A stretch of DNA of 64,000 nucleotides from Oribacterium sp. oral taxon 102 (GCF_013394775.1 NZ_JABXYT010000001.1:1-64000); one strand, 5' to 3'. Shown: positions 44,468 to 53,955, counted from the first letter of the stretch. Numbers and translations are program-made. Notes: generated by a model not told the origin, from the sequence alone.

Positions 44468-45679
44468 TCAGGCTGCAGCCTTTCCCTTCAGGAAGAAACG
44501 CTCATAGATCTCATTGACAATCACACCAATGGCATTGTCACCGGATATATTGCAGGCAGTTCCGAAGGAATCCTGTGTGATATAGAGCGCAACCATGATC
44601 GCGCAGATCGGGCCGTTCGGATCTCCCGCCTCCACGCCGAAAATCATATACAGGAACGGCAGGGCCGTCATGATCGAGCCGCCCGGTGCACCCGGAGAAG
44701 CGACCATCGCCACGCCCAGCGTCATAATGAAGGGTACCACCGTAGCGAGGCTGATCGGCAGCTGATTCATGAGGCATACCGCCGTCGCGCAGGCAGTGAT
44801 GGTGATCATGGAGCCGCACATATGGATGTTTGCACAGAGCGGAACCACGAAGTTCCGGATCTGCTCGCAGATGCCGTCCTTCTTCGCGCACTCCAGATTT
44901 ACCGGAATCGTCGCAGCGGAGGACTGGGTCCCCAGTGCCGTGGTATAGCCCGGGATCTGGTTCCGGAGCAGCTGGATCGGATTCTTCTTGGAGATCGAGC
45001 CTGCCAGCAGGAACTGCAGTGTGATATAAGCGAGATGCATCACGATCACTACCAGGAATACCTTCCAGAGGATTCCCAGAATGGTATAGGTCTTCCCGGA
45101 GCGGGTCATATCAATAAAGGTTCCGCAGATGTACAGCGGCAGCAGCGGAATGATGGCATTGTGCAGCACCTTATCGATGATGCCGGAGAAATCCTTGAAG
45201 CCGTTGTACAGAGAACTGCCGATCTCCTTTCCCCGCATCGAGGAGAGGCAAAGTCCCAGAATGAACGCCAGCACAACCGCGGACAGCGTATCCAGCAACG
45301 GCGGAAGAGAAATCCCGAAGTATGCGGCTACAGAATTATCCGCCGTCTCCTGAATCTTCTGCAGTGCATCTGCAGACATGAAGCTGGGGAACAGGCTGCT
45401 GGAAATGAGATAAGAAGCCGTTCCGGCAATGAGCGTGGAGCCGTACGCCAGCGCTACAGTAATCAACAGGAGCTTCCCTGCGCCCTGCGACAGATCCGCG
45501 ATACCCATGGTCACATAGGCAAGGATCATCAGCGGAATAACAAACTTCAGAAACGTACTGAAAATAGATGATGCCGTGACGATCGTCTGACAGAACCACA
45601 GCGGCATAAACTGCCCGATCAGAATACCCAGGATAATCGCGATGATCAGACGCGGCACCAGTCCTATTTTAGTTTTCAT
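44468..45679 (-). CDS. Dicarboxylate/amino-acid:cation symporter (DAACS family, likely serine)
   Basis: 403 residues from the Met at 45679, with GGAGGG upstream. About eight membrane segments and the re-entrant Ser-rich loop (TALGTQSSAATIPVNLE) and the GAPGGSIMTALPF motif of sodium-linked carboxylate/serine transporters. Its place upstream of sdaAB-sdaAA suggests it imports L-serine (SstT-like), with threonine or dicarboxylates as alternatives. Confidence 0.87.
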   Translation of the reverse strand: MKTKIGLVPRLIIAIILGILIGQFMPLWFCQTIVTASSIFSTFLKFVIPLMILAYVTMGIADLSQGAGKLLLITVALAYGSTLIAGTASYLISSSLFPSFMSADALQKIQETADNSVAAYFGISLPPLLDTLSAVVLAFILGLCLSSMRGKEIGSSLYNGFKDFSGIIDKVLHNAIIPLLPLYICGTFIDMTRSGKTYTILGILWKVFLVVIVMHLAYITLQFLLAGSISKKNPIQLLRNQIPGYTTALGTQSSAATIPVNLECAKKDGICEQIRNFVVPLCANIHMCGSMITITACATAVCLMNQLPISLATVVPFIMTLGVAMVASPGAPGGSIMTALPFLYMIFGVEAGDPNGPICAIMVALYITQDSFGTACNISGDNAIGVIVNEIYERFFLKGKAAA

Positions 45680-45741
45680 ACAACCCTCCTGATTTGAAAA
45701 ATACATCCTCTTTTTTTCTTCGGCCGAATTTCGTTTTTATA

Positions 45742-45770
45742 ACTATAGCAGAAATACAGCATTAAGTAAA
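45742..45770 (-). promoter_or_regulatory. Promoter of the serine operon
   Basis: On the minus strand -35 TTTACT (45765-45770) and -10 TATAGT (45742-45747) have 17-base spacing. The start codon is about 60 bases downstream. Confidence 0.6.
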
Positions 45771-45934
45771 TTTCTACAATTTAATCATTATGTTTAATAT
45801 TTTTTATGTGAAATTTATTTCCCGTCATTTTCTATTTTTACGGATAAATGTCCGCCTTATGAAGACAAATTCTCCGAATCCTACTTTTTCCGCCAGATGT
45901 CGCAGAAATACTACACAAAAAAGGAGGTGGTTTT

Positions 45935-46000
45935 TTGGGAGTCAAAAAAGAGATGGACACAAAGCCCATCTCTGATGCATCGACCGATTATAGCTCTACC
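45935..46000 (+). CDS. Possible short open reading frame with strong ribosome binding site
   Basis: A near-perfect AAGGAGGT lies about 7 bases before a TTG at 45935 on the plus strand. The frame encodes about 21 residues beginning MGVKKEMDTKPISDAS and stops over the end of uxaC. It overlaps the uxaC terminator hairpin, and no promoter is clear. The signal may be chance. Confidence 0.2.
45944..45973 (-). terminator. Terminator of the uxaC operon
   Basis: AGAGATGG (45949-45956) and CCATCTCT (45966-45973) pair over 8 bp. On the minus strand TTTTTT follows. It lies 15 bases past the uxaC stop. Confidence 0.75.
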
Positions 46001-47412
46001 TGAAAGCCGAAAAATGCATTGGCATTCCGAATACAGACATCCTCTATGATCTCCCGCAGATTTTCCTCCGATCCGAAATACTCCCCCCGGTCACAGAGCT
46101 CTCCCAGATAATTGCAGAGGATGCGGCGATACACCTCATGCCGCGGATAAGAAATGAAGGAGCGCGAATCTGTCAGCATTCCTACCGAAAGAGCGACCGG
46201 ATACAAATTCCCGCAGCTTTCGAACTGCCGGGCGATCCCGAACTGCTGGTCATTGAACCACCATGGCGCCCCCAGCTGTACCTGCCCCTTCACAGAACCG
46301 TCACAGAACCCGGCTGCCAGAATCGCCCATGTCTCTGTTTTTGTTCTGTCCAGCGGATACAGAAGCACCTTCGGCAGCTCTCCCAGCTGCGTCAAACGAT
46401 TCAGCAGCTCCCCCACAGAAGTCACGCTGCATTGGTCATCTGTACAGTCAAAGCCGCAGGACTGCCCTACTGTCTGCACGCCTTTCGTGTTCGCATCCAG
46501 ATAGGTACCTATGTGAAGCTGCATCACACAGCCTTCCCGATGATACAATCTCCCCATCTCCAGAAGAAATGCGCTTTGATACTGATCCGTCTCGCGTCTC
46601 GTCAACGCCTGACCTGCCGCCGCCTTCCCGAATATCGCCTCTATTTCCTCTGTCGTATAGTCTTCCCAGCTAAAACGCGGCACTCCATTATCGGAGACCG
46701 TAGTCCCCGTCACCTCTCTGAAGTATCGAAGCCGGACGCTTAGCGCCTCGACAAGGTCAAAAAACCGTTCTATCCGTACCCCGGATGTCTCTCCCAGACG
46801 GCGCAGATAGTCCGGAAAGCCCGGATGGCTCAGGAACATAGCGCGATCCGGCCGAAATGCAGTGATTACCCGCGTACTTAATTCCCTTTTCTGCTGCAAC
46901 AGCCTATGGCAGCCGAGATCATCCAGCGGATCCTCCGTCGTGGATAGCAGCTTCACCCTGGAATGCTCCAGGCACCAGCACCGGGTAATATGCTTCTCCC
47001 GGATCATACTCCTCGTTTTCTGATAAATCTCCTCTGCGTTCTCTGCCGTCAGCGGCTCGGAAATGCCAAAGTACCGCTTCAGCTCCAATGCGCACCAGAT
47101 ATAGATCGGATTCCCCGCCATTTTCGGCAGCACAGAGGCAAAGGCAAGATATTTCTCATGGAAGGAGGTTTCCGCTCCGGTAATCAGTCTCTCCTCTATC
47201 CCAAAAAGCCGCATCGCCCTCCACTTATAGTGATCGCCCTCCAGCCACATCTCTCCCAGATCCTCGAACTCTCTGTCTTCCACGATGTCCTTCGGAGATA
47301 TATGACAATGATAATCAATAATAGGAAGATTCTCCGCATACTGATGATACAGCCTGCTGCCTGTTTCGCTGGTCAAAAACAGTTCTTCCGAAAATACTCC
47401 GCTGATCCCCAT
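45988..47412 (-). CDS. uxaC: Glucuronate isomerase
   Basis: 474 residues, the usual length. Converts D-glucuronate to fructuronate (and galacturonate to tagaturonate). The metal motif IIDYHCHISPKDI is near residue 31. The family segments GNPIYIWCALELKRYFGI and LLSTTEDPLDDL are present. It is last of the sugar-acid operon, separated from the SDR gene by 142 bases with a short palindrome (GCTTCCTAAGGAAGC at 47481-47495). Confidence 0.94.
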   Translation of the reverse strand: MGISGVFSEELFLTSETGSRLYHQYAENLPIIDYHCHISPKDIVEDREFEDLGEMWLEGDHYKWRAMRLFGIEERLITGAETSFHEKYLAFASVLPKMAGNPIYIWCALELKRYFGISEPLTAENAEEIYQKTRSMIREKHITRCWCLEHSRVKLLSTTEDPLDDLGCHRLLQQKRELSTRVITAFRPDRAMFLSHPGFPDYLRRLGETSGVRIERFFDLVEALSVRLRYFREVTGTTVSDNGVPRFSWEDYTTEEIEAIFGKAAAGQALTRRETDQYQSAFLLEMGRLYHREGCVMQLHIGTYLDANTKGVQTVGQSCGFDCTDDQCSVTSVGELLNRLTQLGELPKVLLYPLDRTKTETWAILAAGFCDGSVKGQVQLGAPWWFNDQQFGIARQFESCGNLYPVALSVGMLTDSRSFISYPRHEVYRRILCNYLGELCDRGEYFGSEENLREIIEDVCIRNANAFFGFQVEL

Positions 47413-47554
47413 TCTTTTCTCCCTCTCAAATTCCAGATTCCTCTCTTCCGCTTTCCCTCCGCAAGACCATCCCCCTCAGAGCTTCCTAAGGAAGCGCTGA
47501 TCCAATCGGAACACACGCCAATCACACATAAAACATGAATAAATCGGTATTTTC

Positions 47555-48355
47555 CTAAAACCCGATCAGGGCTCCGCCGTCCACAGGGATGCAGGAGCCG
47601 GAGATATACCGAGCCGCCTTCGAGCAGAGAAATGCCGCCGTCATCCCGATATCCATGGGATCCCCTATGGTTTTTGCCGGGATCCGCCCCATGATTTTCG
47701 CGAAACGTTCCGGATCCGCATCCACCGCCTTATGGAACATGAAGGTATCGATCCAGCCCGGTGCAATCGCATTGACGGTAATCCCGTATTCTGCCAGTTC
47801 TGCCGTCAGGGTATGTACCAGCCCCAGATATCCCGCCTTTGCCGTGGCATATCCCGCCACCTGAGGCTGTCCGATATAGGAGGTCATCGACGCCTGAAAC
47901 AGAATCCTCCCATGGCGGTGCTCTTTCATATACGGAACGACCGCCTTTGTCATGGAGAACGCACCTACCAGCTGTACCTCCAGCACTCTCGTGTAATCCT
48001 CCACTGTCATATCCCAGATAAATTTCTTGCAGTGATTTCCCGCATTATTCACCAGAATACTTATGCCGCCGAAATCCCGTATTACCTTCTCTACCACAGC
48101 CTCCGCATTTCCCGCATCCGTCAGGTCATGCTGGTAAAATTTCACTGCCGCACCGAATTCTGCCAGCGCCGCAGCCGACTGTTCCGGATTTTCGAAGCTA
48201 ATCACCGCCACTCTCGCTCCCGCCGAAACCAGACAGCGGGTAATCGCCAGCCCCAAACCGGTGGCTCCGCCGGTGACAATCGCGGTCTCCCCATCCAAGC
48301 GATACCAATCGCCTATAGAAAACTCTCTCATTTCTTTCTCCGTAAATGCCGCCAT
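47555..48355 (-). CDS. SDR-family dehydrogenase (gluconate 5-dehydrogenase / KduD-like)
   Basis: 266 residues from the Met at 48355 (AAGGCAGGG upstream). Classical short-chain fold: TGGATGLGLAIT nucleotide motif (about 27-38), NNAGNH, catalytic Ser in QASMTSYIG and YATAKAG with Tyr and Lys. It probably reduces or oxidises a keto-sugar acid such as fructuronate, which would stand in for UxaB/UxuB. Exact substrate unproven. Confidence 0.88.
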   Translation of the reverse strand: MAAFTEKEMREFSIGDWYRLDGETAIVTGGATGLGLAITRCLVSAGARVAVISFENPEQSAAALAEFGAAVKFYQHDLTDAGNAEAVVEKVIRDFGGISILVNNAGNHCKKFIWDMTVEDYTRVLEVQLVGAFSMTKAVVPYMKEHRHGRILFQASMTSYIGQPQVAGYATAKAGYLGLVHTLTAELAEYGITVNAIAPGWIDTFMFHKAVDADPERFAKIMGRIPAKTIGDPMDIGMTAAFLCSKAARYISGSCIPVDGGALIGF

Positions 48356-48395
48356 ATTTCCCTGCCTTCTCTCTAAGCCGCAGGTTCCGTCCCAG

Positions 48396-49616
48396 CTATT
48401 TGCAGGGAAGAACCGTCTTCTCCTGATACTTGTAGGGCACAAAAAACTCCCGATGCCCCAATGCCTCCGACTTCGTCATCTGTCCTGCTGCAATTTCCGA
48501 CACATAATCTGCAAGCTCCCATGACAGTTCATCCAGATTTTTCTTTCCTTCCAACAAGGGGCTGGCATCGAATTCCATGTCCTCCGACATATGCAGGAAG
48601 GTTTCGTGATTACCGGTAATCTTCACGCAGGGAGCAATTGCACTTCCCACCACGCTGCCCCGCCCGGTTACCAGAAATACAATATGCGCTCCGCAAGCAG
48701 CCAGTGCCGTCAATCCCTCGCTGTCATTCGGATTCGTAATGCCGAACTGCATCCAATGCGAATCCGGTGTCGTGTCCAGAAGCCACAGCCCTGCATACCT
48801 GGGTAGTTCCGTCACCTTCAACACCCCCTGTATCGGCTGCGAGCCGCTCTTTATCACTGCCCCCATGGATTTCTCTTCAATAGTGGACAGTCCCCCGGCA
48901 AAGTTTCCCGGGCTCACGGAATACTGCCTCACAGAACGGCAATATTCCAACGCCTTTTTATAAGTATACCGAATTTCCTCTCTGGCTGTATCGTTCGCCG
49001 CCCGATCCAAGAGTATATCGCAAAGACCGATCGCCTCCACAATCTCCTCAAAAACAGCAGTGCCTCCCAGTTCCACCAAATGATCATAGAATTTGCCTAC
49101 TACCACATTTCCTGCCAGTCCCGAAGTATAATCTGAACCGCCGCATTCTGCCCCGACCACCAGATCCGAAAAATGCATTTCCGCCCGCTCTGTATGTAAC
49201 AGCATTCGAAGCGCCTGTTTCCCCCACTCTGCCCCCCTCTCCACCGCAGGCCGGGTACCGCCCTCTCTCTGGATAAACATCCACCGCGCAGGCTTTCCCT
49301 CCTGTTCCGCGATATCTGCCAGCCATTCCGGCTGCACATATTCACAGCCCAAGCCAACCACCAAAACCGCCCCCACATTAGGATGACGGATCATTCCGAT
49401 CAGCAGATTCACCGCATACTGATTGTCTGTGCATCCATCAAAGCCGAGCAGCTCTACATCTGTATGATGCAGCTCTTCCACGATTCTCCGCGCTACCTGC
49501 TCCGCGCACTTCACCGTATAGATCACCAGCAGGCGATTTCGAATCCCCAGCCCTCCATCCCGCCTGCGGTAACCCATCCATACCTTATCCTTTAATTTTT
49601 CCCATCCCTTATTCAT
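48396..49616 (-). CDS. UxaA-family dehydratase, large (C-terminal) subunit
   Basis: 406 residues. It matches the C-terminal catalytic part of altronate/galactarate dehydratase: GYRRRDGGLGIRN opening, GCEYVQPEWLADIA, VVGAECGGSDYTSGLAGN, and VFLVTGRGSVVGSAIAPCVKI. The small subunit is encoded just upstream with an 8-base overlap. The pair also resembles (2R)-sulfolactate sulfo-lyase SuyAB, so the substrate rests on the uxaC context. Confidence 0.85.
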   Translation of the reverse strand: MNKGWEKLKDKVWMGYRRRDGGLGIRNRLLVIYTVKCAEQVARRIVEELHHTDVELLGFDGCTDNQYAVNLLIGMIRHPNVGAVLVVGLGCEYVQPEWLADIAEQEGKPARWMFIQREGGTRPAVERGAEWGKQALRMLLHTERAEMHFSDLVVGAECGGSDYTSGLAGNVVVGKFYDHLVELGGTAVFEEIVEAIGLCDILLDRAANDTAREEIRYTYKKALEYCRSVRQYSVSPGNFAGGLSTIEEKSMGAVIKSGSQPIQGVLKVTELPRYAGLWLLDTTPDSHWMQFGITNPNDSEGLTALAACGAHIVFLVTGRGSVVGSAIAPCVKITGNHETFLHMSEDMEFDASPLLEGKKNLDELSWELADYVSEIAAGQMTKSEALGHREFFVPYKYQEKTVLPCK

Positions 49617-49941
49617 ACTTAATGTCTTTTGGCGTTCCTGTCACCGCGTCCAGATGCTCCGATCTCTCGTCGTAAAGGCTCTTCATCACATGCAGATGCA
49701 CCCAGCTCCCTTTCTCTATGTCAGCCGTTGCTCTCCCGATTACAATGCCGTATTTCCTGATTTCTTCTCCCGCAGGGATATCCCGCAGCGCAAGCTTGTG
49801 CCCTATGGGGATCCTTTCCTGTGCCCTTATCGCCTCCCCGGCAGCTTCTCCTATAAGCTCTGCCTCCTCTCCTGCCGGAATTTCAGACAAAGCTGTTGCT
49901 ACATTGTCTTTTGCATTGATTCGAAACGCCCTTCTTTTCAT
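49609..49941 (-). CDS. UxaA-family dehydratase, small (SAF-domain) subunit
   Basis: 110 residues forming a SAF domain like the N-terminus of altronate dehydratase. The GHKLALRDIPAGEEIRKYG segment (about 48-66) and WVHLHVMKS (about 80-88) match, but the usual His-Asn in the last motif is His-Val. It partners the large subunit; separate genes are found in one UxaA subgroup. Confidence 0.83.
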   Translation of the reverse strand: MKRRAFRINAKDNVATALSEIPAGEEAELIGEAAGEAIRAQERIPIGHKLALRDIPAGEEIRKYGIVIGRATADIEKGSWVHLHVMKSLYDERSEHLDAVTGTPKDIKYE

Positions 49942-49951
49942 GGCTTATCCT

Positions 49952-50662
49952 CTACAGCACGCCAAACTTCCGAAATGCTTCTGTCGCTGTCATGCCGCCT
50001 TCTATCGCCTTTCGTACCAGCTTTTCCTGTGAAGCCTTCTCCAATGCCCTTTCCAGCACCTCCTCGATCCGCTCCCCGGGAATCGCCAACACTCCGTCAA
50101 GGTCTCCGAAAATCAGATCCCCGTCATGAATCGTTACCTGTCCGATTTCTATCGTACATCGCATATCGCAGACATAAGTACGAATAGAGGAATCCTGCGC
50201 CCAGCACTGCCGGCAAAATACCGGGAACTTCTGTGACAGTACCTGCGGTGTATCCCGGGAATATCCGTCCAGAACCGCTCCTGCCGCGCCTCTCGCCTTG
50301 GCCGCCGCCGTCAAAAGCTCCCCCCACAGTGCCGAGTGATGCGCCCCCGTCGCCACATATATTTCATTCGGCCGCAGCTGATCCAATGCCTCCGTGAGAT
50401 AACCAAACGGCTTTTTCGGCATACCATAGACATCATTTTCCAGCACCGTACAGGCGAAGCCGGCAAGACTTACGCTATCCTCTGTCCTTTTCTCCTCGTC
50501 ATGGCCTCCCGCAGCCGCCAGCACCGAAAGCGGACGGAGCTCTGCCGGTAAAAACTGATGAGAAAAGCCCATTTGATCCAGAATATCCCCTACAACCGGC
50601 GTATACAGTCTTTCCTTCACGATCGCCAGCATTTCCCCTGTATCCCTCCAGAACCTTGCCAT
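49952..50662 (-). CDS. RraA-family protein (aldolase-like)
   Basis: 236 residues from the Met at 50662 (GAGGGG upstream; a longer start at 50692 is possible). RraA-type fold: VGDILDQMG (about 19-27), [10 protein letters not shown] and the Asp-bearing [10 protein letters not shown]. Members include 4-hydroxy-4-methyl-2-oxoglutarate aldolase and decarboxylases in sugar-acid pathways. Here it may act on a keto-deoxy acid formed by the dehydratase, an inference from order. Confidence 0.8.
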   Translation of the reverse strand: MARFWRDTGEMLAIVKERLYTPVVGDILDQMGFSHQFLPAELRPLSVLAAAGGHDEEKRTEDSVSLAGFACTVLENDVYGMPKKPFGYLTEALDQLRPNEIYVATGAHHSALWGELLTAAAKARGAAGAVLDGYSRDTPQVLSQKFPVFCRQCWAQDSSIRTYVCDMRCTIEIGQVTIHDGDLIFGDLDGVLAIPGERIEEVLERALEKASQEKLVRKAIEGGMTATEAFRKFGVL

Positions 50663-50746
50663 TCTATATTCCCCTCTTTCCCTCTCATTCATCTCGGCAT
50701 TGCGTCAGTTCAAAATGCGCCAACAGCCCGCGTCCCTTCCTCCCTT

Positions 50747-52048
50747 TTAATACATCATTTCCGGAAGCCACATAAAGGATTGCGGAAAATAGGTCAAAAT
50801 AAGCAATGCAGCCGCCATGGTAATGTAAAACGGAAGCATAGCCTTTGACAGCTTCTCGATCCGGATTCCGGAAATCGCCGAGCCGATAAAAAGAGTCGAG
50901 CCTACTGGCGGTGTCAGAAGTCCGATTCCCAGGTTCAGAACCATCACTACGCCCAGATGGATCGGAGAGAGTCCCAGCGCCATCCAGATGGGCAGCACAA
51001 CCGGCGTCAGCATGAGAATCAGGCATGCCATCTCTATTAAACATCCAAGAAACAGCATCAGCAGATTCAGGAGGATCAAAATCAGGATTTTATTACCCGT
51101 AACAGACAGCAGCATACGAGAGGCGTTTTCCGGAATCTTCAGGTAGGTAAGCAGGTAGGTAAAGGCTCCCGAGACCCCGATCAGGATCAGCACCTTCCCC
51201 AGCGTCATGGTAACATTATGGAAGATATGCGGGATGTCCCGCAGCCGGAATCCCCGATAAATAAACAGTCCCACCATCAACGACCATACTACCGCCACTG
51301 CGGCAGACTCTGTTGTCGTAAACACACCGGCGATGACGCCCACCACTACGATCAGCACCGCCAGAAGTCCCCAAACGGAACGAAGCAGCGACCGCATGCA
51401 TTTCTTAGGATGAAATCGGCCTGTGACCGGTATCCCGTTTTTCTTGGAATAATAATAGGAATAAATCATCAGCACCAAGGACAGCACAGCTCCCGGAACA
51501 TATCCCGCCAGAAACAGCTGCCCGATGGAAACGGTAGTGACCCCTGCCGCCGCCAATGTATAGATCACCATATTTTGAGAAGGCGGCACCAGAATCCCTT
51601 CCACCGAGGATGCCATCGTCAGACAGGTAGAGAACGGACGGTCATAGCCCTGCTCCTCCATCATTTTGATCTCTATAGGTCCCAGTGACGCGCAGTCGGC
51701 AGAGGAGGATCCTGAGATCCCTCCGAAAAAGAAGGAAGCCACCACATTCACCATCGCCGCCCCGCCTCTGACCCATCCTACCAGCTCCTTCGAAAAGTCG
51801 ATCAGGCGCTCTGTCACACCGCCCGCTCCCATCAGCTCTCCCATGGTAATGAAGAAGGGAACCGCCAGCAGGGTATAGGAATTCAGATTTGAGACAAATT
51901 TCAGCGCCATCTGCATCGGATTGATTCCCAGATAAAAAAAGTCCGCCAAAGACGCGATTCCAATCGCATAGACAATGGGTACTCTGGCAAATACCAGCAC
52001 CAGAAAAAGTCCAATCAGCAATATAGTAGCAATCATTGTCTGTGTCAT
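50747..52048 (-). CDS. dctM: TRAP transporter large permease (DctM)
   Basis: 433 residues from the Met at 52048, overlapping the DctQ stop by 4 bases. About twelve membrane segments. Family features are PFFITMGELMGAGGV, FFFGGISGSSSADCASLGP and TPPVGSTLFIG. It forms the main channel for sugar acids delivered by DctP. Confidence 0.93.
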   Translation of the reverse strand: MTQTMIATILLIGLFLVLVFARVPIVYAIGIASLADFFYLGINPMQMALKFVSNLNSYTLLAVPFFITMGELMGAGGVTERLIDFSKELVGWVRGGAAMVNVVASFFFGGISGSSSADCASLGPIEIKMMEEQGYDRPFSTCLTMASSVEGILVPPSQNMVIYTLAAAGVTTVSIGQLFLAGYVPGAVLSLVLMIYSYYYSKKNGIPVTGRFHPKKCMRSLLRSVWGLLAVLIVVVGVIAGVFTTTESAAVAVVWSLMVGLFIYRGFRLRDIPHIFHNVTMTLGKVLILIGVSGAFTYLLTYLKIPENASRMLLSVTGNKILILILLNLLMLFLGCLIEMACLILMLTPVVLPIWMALGLSPIHLGVVMVLNLGIGLLTPPVGSTLFIGSAISGIRIEKLSKAMLPFYITMAAALLILTYFPQSFMWLPEMMY

Positions 52049-52530
52049 TTCTGTTCGAGCCTCCCTACCCACTGGGAAACCAGTGCGAAGATATACAGCA
52101 CCCCTGTCACCGGTAGGGACGCATACATCCACGCATACGGTACATTGATGCCTGCAATCGTATTGCTTCTGGCCTGCTTCATCAGATGTGCCCCATAGAA
52201 AATCATAAAGCCCGCAAACGCCAGCACGCAGAGCAGCGTCAGGATATCTGTCAGGAGCATCTGTTTCTTCGACAGCTTATTATCAAACATAGTCACTCGC
52301 AGATGTTCATCCGTCCGCAGCACCAGTGCCGAACCCAGAATGGACATCCATGAAAGCAGAAGCAGAGAAAGCGGCTCTCCCCACATAGGCGAATCATGCA
52401 GAATATACCTTCCGATAAAAATATAAAATACGATCAATATCAATGCACTCAGCATCCCGGCACATATATATTTCAGCGCTGTAAAGATACCTTTATCAAT
52501 GGGAGCCCAGATCTTCCTAAATCTCTCCAT
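52045..52530 (-). CDS. dctQ: TRAP transporter small permease (DctQ)
   Basis: 161 residues from the Met at 52530 (AAGGAG upstream). Four predicted membrane helices with the conserved W and LR(T)DEHLRV loop. It stabilises DctM. It is between dctP (90 bases) and dctM (4-base overlap). Confidence 0.9.
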   Translation of the reverse strand: MERFRKIWAPIDKGIFTALKYICAGMLSALILIVFYIFIGRYILHDSPMWGEPLSLLLLSWMSILGSALVLRTDEHLRVTMFDNKLSKKQMLLTDILTLLCVLAFAGFMIFYGAHLMKQARSNTIAGINVPYAWMYASLPVTGVLYIFALVSQWVGRLEQK

Positions 52531-52620
52531 CTCGGATCTCCTTTCCCGTTTTCCTTCTTCGAGCGGCGCCGCCTGTTTTTCACAGCGTCCCCCTTCTGCA
52601 CCCATTATATTTATTTCCCG

Positions 52621-53700
52621 TTAATACTTCCCGGCAGCAAGTCTCTGAATAATCTTCTGCTCTTCCTCGCTGTAGGAGGCATATACGGATTGGCATGCTT
52701 CCTGCCACTTGTCGAGATCCGGAACCTCCAGCTTCGTAACCCCCTTCTCCAAAAAAGAAGCATACGCCGCCTGCTCCTGCTTCTGATTGTATTCGTAGCA
52801 TGCCTCAGAGCCCGCCTCGGAAGCCTCCAGCATCCACTCCTTCTGTTCCTCCGTAAGAGAATTCCATTTATCCTTATTCATCAGAACTACTCCGCAGCCA
52901 AAGGTGTGCGCATCCGGTATGAAATACGGAGCCACTTCATTAAAGGAATTAGACAGATATGAGGTCACTCCATTCTCCGCTCCGTCCACCACGCCGGACT
53001 GCAGAGAGGTATACAGCTCAGAATAGGCAATCGGTGTCGCCGACGCCCCCAACCCTTTCATGGTATTTACCATCAGATCTGTCTCCGGCACCCGGATTTT
53101 GAGCCCCTTCATCATGTCCAGGCTGAATGCGGAAGGCTTTCCCAGCTTGTCATAAGCAGATTGCGTGAGGAACAGAGATCTCGGCCCCTCCACCATCCAG
53201 CCCAGCGCCACATATCCACAATCCGCCTGATCTACAGAGTCCAGCAGCTCCTGCCCCAGGGAAGATACTGCCATATCGTGAAACTGTGCCATATCCTTAA
53301 AGAGATATGGAAGCCCGGTAAGCCCTATTACCTTCGCTCCATAATTCGGCAGGGAGGATGCGTTCCCCCGAAAGATGTCCAGTGTCCCCATCTGTATTCC
53401 CTGCATGGAGGTTTTCTCATCTCCCAGGGTTCCATTCTCATATAAATCTATGACGATCTGCCCCCCGGACACTTCCTCTACCTTTTCTTTGAAGGCTTTG
53501 GCTCCCACTGTCGCCCCATACTCGTCTCCATTCACCTCCGACCACTTCAGCACCAAACCGTCTCCCGTCGTCTTCGCTTCCGCCTGCGCTGCGCTTGTCG
53601 GGGGCAGCGTCCCCGCCGGAGCGCTTTCCTTTACCTGTCCGCATGCGCCCAGCGTCAGTGCTGCCGCTCCCACAACTGCAATCCACAAACTTCTCTTCAT
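52621..53700 (-). CDS. dctP: TRAP transporter substrate-binding lipoprotein (DctP)
   Basis: 359 residues from the Met at 53700 (AGGAGG upstream); the frame extends to 53811 but crosses the promoter. Lipobox TLGACG. Family segment: LIPDAHTFGCGVVLMNKDKWNSL (pieces GCGVVLMNKDKW), FRGNASSLPNYG, KGLKIRVPETDLM (the conserved Arg that binds carboxylates). Together with DctQM it takes up a sugar acid, plausibly a hexuronate or aldarate. First gene of the operon. Confidence 0.92.
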   Translation of the reverse strand: MKRSLWIAVVGAAALTLGACGQVKESAPAGTLPPTSAAQAEAKTTGDGLVLKWSEVNGDEYGATVGAKAFKEKVEEVSGGQIVIDLYENGTLGDEKTSMQGIQMGTLDIFRGNASSLPNYGAKVIGLTGLPYLFKDMAQFHDMAVSSLGQELLDSVDQADCGYVALGWMVEGPRSLFLTQSAYDKLGKPSAFSLDMMKGLKIRVPETDLMVNTMKGLGASATPIAYSELYTSLQSGVVDGAENGVTSYLSNSFNEVAPYFIPDAHTFGCGVVLMNKDKWNSLTEEQKEWMLEASEAGSEACYEYNQKQEQAAYASFLEKGVTKLEVPDLDKWQEACQSVYASYSEEEQKIIQRLAAGKY

Positions 53701-53773
53701 TTTTCTCCTCCTGTTGCTGAAAAACACCTCTGCACGAATTAAAAATCTCTCCGGATTTCCTTTAATTATTTCC

Positions 53774-53802
53774 AAAATATCACTATAACGTTTTACTGTC
53801 AA
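53774..53802 (-). promoter_or_regulatory. dctP promoter with embedded LacI-type operator
   Basis: On the minus strand a consensus -35 TTGACA (53797-53802) and -10 TATTTT (53774-53779) are 17 bases apart. The spacer holds a TAAAACGTTATA-type palindrome with core AACGTT at 53787-53792. Binding there would block RNA polymerase. The likely regulator is the LacI protein at 56771-57844. Confidence 0.75.
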
Positions 53803-53943
53803 TATTATCATTCATTTTAGTAATTTTAGCGTTATTTTTCTACATTATGTATATTTTGATAGAATTTTATCGTTAAAAATATAGATTTTCTTTTTTATCT
53901 CTTTATTTTATTTAATTTTTTGCACTGTTCTGCTAGATTATAT

Positions 53944-53955
53944 TAAAACGTTTTA
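53944..53955. promoter_or_regulatory. LacI-type operator upstream of the enolase-family gene
   Basis: TAAAACGTTTTA is a perfect 12-bp palindrome, with the same AACGTT core as the dctP site 160 bases away. A possible -10 TATATT (53939-53944) overlaps its left edge on the plus strand. Both divergent operons could be repressed together, perhaps by looping. Confidence 0.7.

Larger units (their letters stand above)
45680..45987. other. Intergenic region between the symporter and uxaC genes
   Basis: AT-rich sequence of 308 bases with the symporter promoter, the uxaC terminator and a possible tiny open frame with a strong ribosome binding site (see 45935). No larger gene is seen. Confidence 0.6.
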
